From contig NZ_CP107772.1 of NCBI RefSeq assembly GCF_036345155.1, positions 682,001-746,000 on the forward strand: a stretch of DNA of 64,000 nucleotides. The letters run 5' to 3'. Position numbers and translations under genes: made by a program. Under the pieces are notes generated by a model. That model did no database searches, had not been told where the DNA came from, and saw only the letters and a list, made by a program, of their open reading frames with translations. Shown piece after piece: positions 17,501 to 24,228 of this stretch; the first letter of the stretch is position 1; each line of letters starts with the position of its first letter. The DNA is from Streptomyces sp. NBC_00582. Its GTDB lineage: Bacteria; Actinomycetota; Actinomycetes; Streptomycetales; Streptomycetaceae.

Positions 17501-17515
17501 CCCCCATCATGGGGG
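17501..17515. promoter_or_regulatory. Dyad CCCCCAT-C-ATGGGGG in the NRPS-like leader/promoter
   Basis: A perfect 7-bp inverted repeat around one central base lies between the PAS-LuxR-like box and the ATG of the NRPS-like gene. It may be a repressor operator or part of the promoter; a CATGAT element that could serve as a -10 falls inside it. Confidence 0.35.
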
Positions 17516-17523
17516 GCCGGTCG

Positions 17524-17539
17524 CTAGGGAAATCTTCAG
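17524..17539 (-). promoter_or_regulatory. PAS-LuxR-type operator before the NRPS-like gene
   Basis: CTAGGGAAATCTTCAG agrees with the PimM/NysRIV-family operator consensus CTVGGGAWWTCCCBAG at 14 of 16 positions (mismatches at positions 12 and 13). It is 66 nt upstream of the ATG, a position typical for such activator boxes. No PAS-LuxR regulator gene is in the window. Confidence 0.5.
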
Positions 17540-17649
17540 CTCTGACCGAAAAAGGTCAAGGAGTGGTATTGCGTCGACCATGAACCGGTATGGGGCCCTG
17601 GGCCTCGGGGTGTCGGGCTTGGCCGGGAACTCCTCATGAGGCGGCCGAA

Positions 17650-17876
17650 GCCGTGGGATGTCGACGACTAGTTGTGGGCGGTCATCGCGCCGCTGCCGCC
17701 CGAGGTGGAGCGTCGCACCCGGTATCAGGGCGCGAACGGCATCCGGACCGGCTGGTGTTCCAGGGCATCCTGCTCGTCCCGCACACTGGGATCGCCTGGG
17801 ACCACTTGCCGTGGGCACTCGGCCTCGGTTCGGGGATGACCTGCTGGCGGCGCCTGGCTGAGTGGACCGAGACCCG
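17650..17876 (+). pseudogene. IS5-family transposase remnant (N-terminal part)
   Basis: Read in two frames, this piece gives the N-terminal domain of an IS5-type DDE transposase. WDVDD, a TAG stop, then LWAVIAPLPPEVERRTRYQG lies in one frame. After a shift near 17745 the other frame gives DRLVFQGILLVPHTGIAWDH, then LPWALGLGSGMTCWRRL and AEWTE. The internal stop, the frameshift and the missing catalytic C-terminal part show it is dead. No terminal inverted repeats were found. Confidence 0.75.
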
Positions 17877-17877
17877 T

Positions 17878-17965
17878 GGATGTCGGAGCCGCGCTCGATG
17901 CCGCGGCGGGCGGTCCGGTCTTGGTGGAGCTCGCCGAGCAGGACCTCGTGGAAGTCTTCCTCACC
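17878..17965 (-). pseudogene. Second, inverted transposase fragment
   Basis: On the minus strand the frame gives EEDFHEVLLGELHQ, then DRTARRGIERGSDIHG. FHEVLLGELHQ resembles the segment that directly follows the AEWTE region in IS5-type transposases (LHEVLLAELH). It lies back to back with the plus-strand remnant, so one half of the relic appears inverted. The match is short and could be chance. Confidence 0.35.
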
Positions 17966-18030
17966 CTCGGATGCGCACTCATCTGCTTGCGCCGACTGGC
18001 AGAATCCCCTGTGTCTCGAAGAGGGCTGGA

Positions 18031-18327
18031 TCAGCGCACGGCGGGCGTCCCGTGCTCTTCGTTGAGCGCCCGCACCTGGATGTCAGGGCTGCGGTCGTCG
18101 TCCGTCCGGCAGACGTCACCGCCGGCGGCAAGTGTGTCCAGAGCCTCCGACCAGCCGGCCAGGTCCTTGGGAGACAGCGACAGTGCCGAGCGACCGTTCA
18201 CAAAGCCGCTCTCGATGAGGACCTCCGCATCGAGTAGGTCGTGGAGTGGCAGCACCCCTGGCATACGACGGCCCAGCACTCTTACTCGGAAGCGGTTGTC
18301 ACCATCCGAGAGATGGATCAGATCCAC
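18031..18327 (-). pseudogene. Truncated DUF5959-like protein
   Basis: 98 codons starting MDLIHLSDGDNRFRVRVLGR, then MPGVLPLHDLLDAEVLIESG and LSLSPKDLAGWSEALDTLA. The pattern matches the N-terminal two-thirds of the DUF5959 family (about 140-150 residues in Streptomyces, unknown function). The family's C-terminal part (a conserved valine-rich strand and a Trp-Pro region) is missing; the frame ends next to the transposase relics. Loss of the 3' end by the insertion event is the simplest reading. A shortened functional protein cannot be excluded. Confidence 0.6.
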
Positions 18328-18448
18328 GGTGGTACCACCGCCCTGCCTCAGCCGTCACGGCACATGGTGCGGGCAGGCGCCTTCCGCCACCAGCACATCG
18401 CCAGAGCGGCGTCCGTCGTGGCGGGCTTTCGCGCCGTTCAGGAGGGAG

Positions 18449-19759
18449 CTAGGCCGTGGCGGTCTGGGGCGCGCCGTGGCGGGCTCGGACCTGGTGGGCC
18501 GCCGTGTGCAGCGGCGACGGGAGGGACATGCCTCGGGGAGCCGGGATGAGAGGGCGGGGCGCGACCGCGGCGGGGGCGGGCGGACCGTCCGCGACGGCAG
18601 CGTGGTCGCCGACGACAGAGGGGTCCCAGGGGTCCGACGCGTCCGTCGTAGCCGTCGGTTCGGACCAGGTCAGACCCGCGCTGCGCTGGAACCGGGTGAC
18701 GGCGGCGACGGCGAGGGCCGCTCGCAGGGTGCACAGGCCACGCAGCCCGTCGAGGCGCTGGCCGGTGAGCAGGCCGATCCGCTGAAGGCGCCGGTCGAGT
18801 GTGTTGCGGTGGATGCCCAGCCGCTCACAGGCGCGGTGACGGACACCGTCGGCGGCGATGAGGGCGGTCAGGGTGTCCCAGAGGACGGGCTGCTCGTTCA
18901 ACGGCTCGACCATTTTGAGCAGCCGCTCGGAAACGGCCGGGGTCTCCGCCGCGCCGTACTCGACCAGGACGTCGTCGAGGCCGTACACCCCGGGCGGACA
19001 GTCGAGGGCGAGGAGCGTGGCGCAGATCCCGTCGGCGACCGTCACTCCGCCCGCCTCCTGTTCCGCCCCTGCGTCCGACGCGCGGACGGACGGGTCCTGC
19101 CAGTGCACCGCGATCCAGACGTCGCCCGGGAGATCCTTGTGTGCTTCGCGGGCGAGGGCGACGGCCTCTTCCTGAGAGGCCGCCGTCAGCAGCACGTGGG
19201 CCCCTTCGTCGGAGACCGGCACCACCGCGGCAGCCAGACCTCGGAAGACGCGGTCGATGTCGGCGATCGTGCAGGACAGGGCGCGCACGGCCAGCAGCGC
19301 CCGGGCCGTGCCCGCCACCTCCTGGGTGGGGTGCGCGGGGACCTCCTCCCGGGGAGGCTCCGGCTCGTACTCACCGCCGGTCCCCACCTCGAAGAAGCCG
19401 CAGTTCAGCTCCCGGGCCACGAGTCGGCCGGCGTCGCCGAGCCGCAGCACCATCACCTCGTGGGTCAGGGCGTCCGTGTCGCGGGCGCCCACCGTGCACC
19501 GGTTGATGAGATGGCGGGTCAAGCCGCCCACCATGCCGAGCAGTTCGTCGAGCGAGCGGCCGCGTCGCGCCCACGCCCGCCCCTCCGCACGGATACGAGC
19601 CGCGCTCTGCCAGCTCCAGTCCCCTTGGCCGGACACCACCTCGGTCAGCGCCGAGAAGATCTCCCACCGGACTCTGCGGCGTCCTTCGTCGACATCCTCG
19701 ATCCCCTCCGGGGTGAAGAGAGGATGAAGGTCAGGTACGGCCTCCGCGTATGTGGTCAT
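18449..19759 (-). CDS. PucR-family transcriptional regulator
   Basis: 436 residues. The C-terminal helix-turn-helix of the PucR/CdaR type is seen in RACERLGIHRNTLDRRLQRIG (around 300-320), preceded by LWDTLTALIAADGVRHRA. The N-terminal two-thirds is a helical sensor region (RAWARRGRSLDELLGMVGG) followed by a GGDEF-like diverged linker typical of Streptomyces PucR proteins. A long Pro/Ala-rich, probably disordered tail (about 355-436) follows the HTH, which is unusual because the HTH normally ends these proteins. It is divergent from the response-regulator operon with a 186-nt shared upstream region. It may act in the cluster, but its targets are not visible. Confidence 0.85.
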   Translation of the reverse strand: MTTYAEAVPDLHPLFTPEGIEDVDEGRRRVRWEIFSALTEVVSGQGDWSWQSAARIRAEGRAWARRGRSLDELLGMVGGLTRHLINRCTVGARDTDALTHEVMVLRLGDAGRLVARELNCGFFEVGTGGEYEPEPPREEVPAHPTQEVAGTARALLAVRALSCTIADIDRVFRGLAAAVVPVSDEGAHVLLTAASQEEAVALAREAHKDLPGDVWIAVHWQDPSVRASDAGAEQEAGGVTVADGICATLLALDCPPGVYGLDDVLVEYGAAETPAVSERLLKMVEPLNEQPVLWDTLTALIAADGVRHRACERLGIHRNTLDRRLQRIGLLTGQRLDGLRGLCTLRAALAVAAVTRFQRSAGLTWSEPTATTDASDPWDPSVVGDHAAVADGPPAPAAVAPRPLIPAPRGMSLPSPLHTAAHQVRARHGAPQTATA

Positions 19760-19945
19760 GTCGGGAGAGCAAAGTCCACGAACTTCAGAGGTACATCAAA
19801 GTCTCCTCAGAGCACGATCGGAGAACGATCTGCGGGATCATCCCTGTGCCATCATGACGAGGACAGCAGGTGATCCCGTCTTCCTCGATTCCGCGGGCAG
19901 ATCTCGACAACAATGGGTTCTTACCGACTTCATGGTGCGCACACG

Positions 19946-20671
19946 ATGAACCAGAGCGACACGTCCTCGAAAACGACCGTGCTCGTCGTGGAGGACGAGT
20001 CCAGCATCGCCTCCATGCTCTCCATGGCGCTGCAATTCCTCGGATTCGAGGTCGTCACCGCCGGCCGGGGAAGCGAGGCTCTCGCCCTGGCGACCCACCG
20101 TGCCCCGGACGTGATACTGCTCGACATCGTCCTTCCGGACATGGACGGATTCGCGGTCTGCCGGGGGCTGCGGGGCGCGGGCGTCAATGCCCCCGTCCTG
20201 TTCGTGACCGCCCGCGACGCGATGGAGGACAAGGTCCGGGGCCTCGAACTCGCCGACGACTACGTCACCAAGCCGTTCGACCTCAACGAGGTGGTGGCCC
20301 GGATCCGGGCCGTCATGCGCCGCGGACGTGAGCTCGTGCCGGTCAACGGCCGCAGGTTGCGCGCCGGTTGGGTGGAGCTGGACCAGGACACGCGCGAGGT
20401 CTGGCGGCACGGCGAGCTCGTGCAGCTGTCGTCGACGGAATTCGCGTTATTGCGCTATCTCCTGAAGAACGCGGACCAGGTCATCTCCAAGGCACAGATG
20501 CTGGACCACGTGTGGAGCTACGACTTCCGGGGGGAGTCGGGAATCGTCGAGACGTACATCTACTACCTGCGCCGCAAACTGGGCGACACCGACCAGACGC
20601 TGATACACACCGTTCGCGGGGCGGGCTATCTCGTGCGGTCGACCCCTCCCGAGCCCGTCAGGGAGGACTGA
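19946..20671 (+). CDS. OmpR/PhoB-family response regulator
   Basis: 241 residues. The receiver domain has acidic residues E16/D17, the phospho-acceptor D60 in LLDIVLPDMDG, Thr in FVTARD and K109 in VTKPF. The winged-helix output domain has STEFALLRYLLKN and YLRRKLGDTDQTLIHTVRG. Codon 168 (20447-20449) is TTA, which implies bldA control of the whole two-component system. The segment before the conserved Lys is one residue shorter than usual (GLELADDY), a small deletion at a place that contacts the phosphorylation site. The ATG at 19946 fits the family N-terminus; an in-frame ATG at 19913 would add 11 residues, and neither has a good ribosome site. The kinase gene follows after 1 nt. Confidence 0.9.
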   Translation: MNQSDTSSKTTVLVVEDESSIASMLSMALQFLGFEVVTAGRGSEALALATHRAPDVILLDIVLPDMDGFAVCRGLRGAGVNAPVLFVTARDAMEDKVRGLELADDYVTKPFDLNEVVARIRAVMRRGRELVPVNGRRLRAGWVELDQDTREVWRHGELVQLSSTEFALLRYLLKNADQVISKAQMLDHVWSYDFRGESGIVETYIYYLRRKLGDTDQTLIHTVRGAGYLVRSTPPEPVRED

Positions 20672-20672
20672 G

Positions 20673-22157
20673 GTGTCCACCGCCGCGTGCGCCGCCCCGA
20701 GGCGTCGCAAGGGCCGGGACGCCCGGGTCCGTCCCGCCCCCAAGTCCGCGGTCCGCAGGCTCACCTGGGGCTTCCTCGTCATCGCGGCGCTCAGTGTGCT
20801 CGGTGCCGACCTCTACTGCGCGTCCGCACTGGCGCACCGTCTGAGGGAGCGCACCGACGAGCAGATCACCCAGAGCCACCGCTTCCGGCTGGAGGCACTG
20901 CGTGCGGGGCGGGGCCTGTCTCCGGCGCAGGACGGCTCGGCGTCCCTGGTGACCGACGGCCGGGGTGCCGTACGTCTGTCGACGGGGCCCGCGACCCTGC
21001 TCGACTCCCTTCCGGAATCGGCGAAGCAGTTGCGTGAGCGGGCCGGCACCGATCACCCGCTGCCGGTGGAGGGCCGAGCGGCCCGGGCGATCGTGGACCG
21101 GCTGCCGGACGGCGCGTACCTGGTGACCGCGCGGTCGACGAGCGCGGACGCGGCGACTGTGCGGACGCTGGTGGGCATCGAGACCGTCACCGGCGTCCCC
21201 CTGATCGTCGTCCTCTCCCTGGCCGTCCTGTGGGGCAGTCGGCGGGCCTTCGTCTCCGTGCGCGAGATGTCGTGTGACGCCCGGCGGATCGCGGAGGGCC
21301 GTGCCGAGCCCTCGGAGGGCGTTCCGGTCGTGACGCACCCGCTCAGGGAGTTGCGGAGCGCCGCCGACACGTACAACTACCTGCTGCGGCGCATCGAGGA
21401 GGACTCGGTGCGCCGGCGTCGGGAGGAGCACTGGCTGTGCGAACTCGTGGACGCCGCCAGTCATGAACTGCGCACCCCTCTCACCACCATCACCGGATAC
21501 ACGCAACTGGCCCTGATCAGGGCACTGGACGACCCGAATCGACGGGACCAGGCGATGGAGCAGGTCCAGAAGGAGTCCCAGCGCCTGAGCGGCCTGGTCG
21601 AGGACATGTTGCTGCTGGCGCGGCTGGGGCTCGGCGGGGTGCTCGACCAACGGCCTGTGGACCTGGCCCAACTCTGCCATCAGGCGGTGACCCGGGCCCA
21701 GACCCCGGGCACTCCGCGCACGCTGCGCTGCGTGGTGGAGTCCTTCCCCCACTGGGTGAAGGGGGATCTGCTAACGCTGCAGCGGGCGATCGACAACCTG
21801 CTCTCCAACGTGCTGGCCCACACCCCAGAGGAGACCTCCGCCCAGGTCCGGTTGGGACTGGACGGTGACCGCCATGTCATCGATGTGATCGACGACGGCC
21901 CCGGCGTGGCCGAGTCCGTGCGGGACCGCATCTTCGAACCCTTCTTCCGCGCGGCGAGCGCCACGCCGAAGGATCCTCAGGTGCCCCCGCGCCCCGGCCG
22001 CGGACTCGGGCTGAGCGTGGCGGCCGCGGTGGTCACCGCACACGGCGGTTCGATCGGTCTCGAACCGTCCGAACGGGGCGCGTGGTTCCGTGTCAGTCTG
22101 CCCGCCACGGGAAGAGGGCGGCTCCTCGACACCGCCTCACCGGGGCAGCGGCCCTGA
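20673..22157 (+). CDS. Sensor histidine kinase (partner of the upstream response regulator)
   Basis: 494 residues. Two membrane spans (about 30-50 and 168-190) flank an extracytoplasmic loop of about 120 residues. A HAMP-like linker follows (REMSCDARRIAEGRAEPSEG). The dimerisation domain has H264 in ASHELRTPLTTITGY, and the ATPase domain has NLLSNVLAHTPEE (N box), IDDGPGV (G1) and RGLGLSVAAAV (G2). The GTG at 20673 is one base after the response regulator stop, with GGGAGG in front. It is homologous to the orphan kinase 540 bp downstream, sharing LARLGLGG and PVDLAQLCHQAV, which implies a tandem duplication. The ligand is unknown. Confidence 0.92.
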   Translation: MSTAACAAPRRRKGRDARVRPAPKSAVRRLTWGFLVIAALSVLGADLYCASALAHRLRERTDEQITQSHRFRLEALRAGRGLSPAQDGSASLVTDGRGAVRLSTGPATLLDSLPESAKQLRERAGTDHPLPVEGRAARAIVDRLPDGAYLVTARSTSADAATVRTLVGIETVTGVPLIVVLSLAVLWGSRRAFVSVREMSCDARRIAEGRAEPSEGVPVVTHPLRELRSAADTYNYLLRRIEEDSVRRRREEHWLCELVDAASHELRTPLTTITGYTQLALIRALDDPNRRDQAMEQVQKESQRLSGLVEDMLLLARLGLGGVLDQRPVDLAQLCHQAVTRAQTPGTPRTLRCVVESFPHWVKGDLLTLQRAIDNLLSNVLAHTPEETSAQVRLGLDGDRHVIDVIDDGPGVAESVRDRIFEPFFRAASATPKDPQVPPRPGRGLGLSVAAAVVTAHGGSIGLEPSERGAWFRVSLPATGRGRLLDTASPGQRP

Positions 22158-22696
22158 TCCGGACCGACGCGGCAGGGCCCGGCACACGGGCCGGACCGGC
22201 ACCACGCATCCCGGTGAAATCCAGGGATTCCCCTAGATCCACGCAGCGGCAGTGCGTCACGGACGCGCGTGTTGCCTGCAATCCGGCCGTGGGGGGCAGC
22301 CGGGGACCCCGGGGACCGCGTGCCGGTCCACCCCGCGCCCCAACGACGCCTTTGACCAGCGCTTTCCTTCCGAGAGCCGCCGTGCGGGCAGGCGGCCGCG
22401 GGTGCCTCACTGCCGGACGTACGGTCGGCTGGGCTCCCGCGCCAGGAGGATCGGTGCCGTGCCGCCCCGAATCCGCGGCGCCACGCCTCCATGTCCGCCT
22501 CCGCCCTTCCCACCTGGCTTTATGTCGTCGTCGACACCCATAGCTCGTTGTAACGTCCTCATCACGCGAGACTTGCCGACACGAGTAGGCGCTTGGGTAT
22601 CGTGCCGCCAAGCAAGGCTTGATTTCGTTGTGTTGGCGCAAGGCACCTGGAACGGGCGGTGAGGTGTACCTTCGACAGACCAGCGAGGAGGCCGCG
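22158..22696. other. 539-bp gap between the two sensor kinases
   Basis: No convincing gene on either strand. It contains the PAS-LuxR-like box at 22221-22236 and, nearer the downstream kinase, a more AT-rich stretch around 22520-22640. The open frames on both strands are GC-driven and lack ribosome sites or family features. Confidence 0.6.
22221..22236 (+). promoter_or_regulatory. PAS-LuxR-type operator between the kinases
   Basis: CCAGGGATTCCCCTAG agrees with CTVGGGAWWTCCCBAG at 14 of 16 positions on either strand (mismatches at positions 2 and 10 on the plus strand). It is 63 nt after the stop of the first kinase and about 460 nt before the second kinase, so the regulated transcript would have a long leader or begin at an unseen small RNA or gene. 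Confidence 0.45.
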
Positions 22697-23749
22697 ATGC
22701 CGGTGCCTCAGCTCCTGACCCCGCCTCGGACCCGGTACAGACGTGCGGCGGTCCATGTCCTGTCCCTCGTGGTCGTTCTCTTCGCCCTGTCCACCGGGCC
22801 TACGCCGGGCCGAGGGCCGGCTCCGACGGTCGGGGCGGGCACCGCGTACGCGACGAACCGCCACCCGGTCGTGACCGGTCGCGGCGAGCGGGTGGCCGTG
22901 ATCGACGTCGGCGCGTCGACCTTGGGAGCGATGGGGCCGATGTCGACGCTGCGCGCCCCTGGTTCCGGAGCGTTGCTCAAACTGGCGCTGCTCTCCGTGC
23001 CGTTGTTGTTCGCCGTCGGGCTCGGCGCCGAACTGCTCAGGGAGCGCGACCGACGACGCAAGTCCGAGCAGCGCCTGCTGGCGTTCGTGGCGACCGCCTG
23101 CCATGAGCTGCGCAATCCGCTCACCGCGATATCCGGGTATGTCCAGTTGGCCCGACTCAGCGGGCTCACCGACGTGGAGAAGTTCGACCTGGTCATGGCC
23201 CGCATGTCGGACGAGACCCGCCGCATGTCGGGCCTCCTGGACGAGTTGATGCTGCTCGCCCGGCTCGACCTGGGCCAGCCGCTGCGTCGCGAACCGGTCA
23301 ACCTCGCGCAGTTGTGCCGCGAGGCGGTGGCCGACGCCCAGGCCTGCTCCCCGCACCATCCGATCCGGCTCACGATCCTGCCGGGCACCCACGGGGTCCA
23401 CGGTGACCGGGACCGTCTCTACCAGGCGGTCGCCAACCTGCTGGCGAACGTGCGGCATCACACGCCCGGTGGCACCCGCACCGCTCTGGGCCTGGGCACC
23501 GAGGACGGCTTCCGGGTCATCGAGGTCATCGACGACGGACCGGGCATACCCGCCGAGTTGCGCCAGTCGGCCTTCGAACGGTTCGTCCACGGCGGGCAGG
23601 CGGCACCCCCGGCGGGACAGGCGGACGCCGGCGGCGGAAACGGCCTGGGCCTCAGTGTCGTGGCGGCCATCGTCAGCGCGCACGGCGGCACGGTGTCCCT
23701 GGAACCCGGCCGCCGGGGGGCGTGGTTCCGCATCCGGCTGCCCGCCTGA
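22697..23749 (+). CDS. Orphan sensor histidine kinase
   Basis: 350 residues from the ATG at 22697, chosen because GAGGAGG lies five bases upstream. Hydrophobic spans occur at about 18-35 and 95-115. The phosphorylatable H136 is in ACHELRNPLTAISGY. The ATPase motifs are NLLANVRHHTPGG, VIDDGPGIP and GNGLGLSVVAAI. No HAMP domain is evident and no response regulator is adjacent, so it may signal to the upstream regulator or to a distant partner. It shares characteristic blocks with the upstream kinase (LARLDLGQ, PVNLAQLCREAV and GRRGAWFRIRLPA against SERGAWFRVSLPA), which shows common origin. Its extracytoplasmic part is shorter than that of its paralogue. Confidence 0.9.
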   Translation: MPVPQLLTPPRTRYRRAAVHVLSLVVVLFALSTGPTPGRGPAPTVGAGTAYATNRHPVVTGRGERVAVIDVGASTLGAMGPMSTLRAPGSGALLKLALLSVPLLFAVGLGAELLRERDRRRKSEQRLLAFVATACHELRNPLTAISGYVQLARLSGLTDVEKFDLVMARMSDETRRMSGLLDELMLLARLDLGQPLRREPVNLAQLCREAVADAQACSPHHPIRLTILPGTHGVHGDRDRLYQAVANLLANVRHHTPGGTRTALGLGTEDGFRVIEVIDDGPGIPAELRQSAFERFVHGGQAAPPAGQADAGGGNGLGLSVVAAIVSAHGGTVSLEPGRRGAWFRIRLPA

Positions 23750-24228
23750 GCCGAATTCCCGGCTGCATCGGTACGGGAAATGCCTGCGCGCAATGCCCGC
23801 AAGTCAGCCGCCCGTGAAATTGGACTCAATTCAAGGTTATTCACACACCGCGCCCCGTTCACACCACCTCCGCACCCGAGCGAATTGGATGAACCGGACA
23901 CAATGCCCGCCGGCGCCGACACTTCAGGACTTTTTCCGGCGCCGCCGCGACACGCTCCCAAACCATTCCCCTCACCGGTCCTTCACAGCGCACACATGTT
24001 GACAGAGCGAATCGGCTACAATCCAGAGCGTTGTGTGTGCTGACCGTGAACCAAGAACAAAGCGCTGTAGACCGTTTACGAAACGGTGCGCGCCTAATGC
24101 CCTTCACCCATGGGCCCTTGTGAGCTGAACCCCCAGCTCCCGTTGTCCGCACCCAACCTCCCCGCTCCTTTTCCCTCCCCGCACAGAGCCCATCAAGTGT
24201 CCGTCCCCACAGAACATTCGGTGGCCCC
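23750..24228. other. 479-bp AT-richer promoter region before the three-gene LAL run
   Basis: No gene is supported. The region is distinctly less GC-rich than its flanks around 23820-24080. It holds TTGACA (23999-24004) and TACAAT (24017-24022), but these are only 12 bp apart, too close for one normal sigma-70-type promoter. It probably contains the promoter(s) of the LAL operon. Confidence 0.5.

Noticed and set aside
23999..24022. TTGACA followed by TACAAT as a promoter
   Set aside because: The spacing is only 12 bp, far from the 16-18 bp needed for one promoter. The two boxes may belong to different promoters but cannot be paired.
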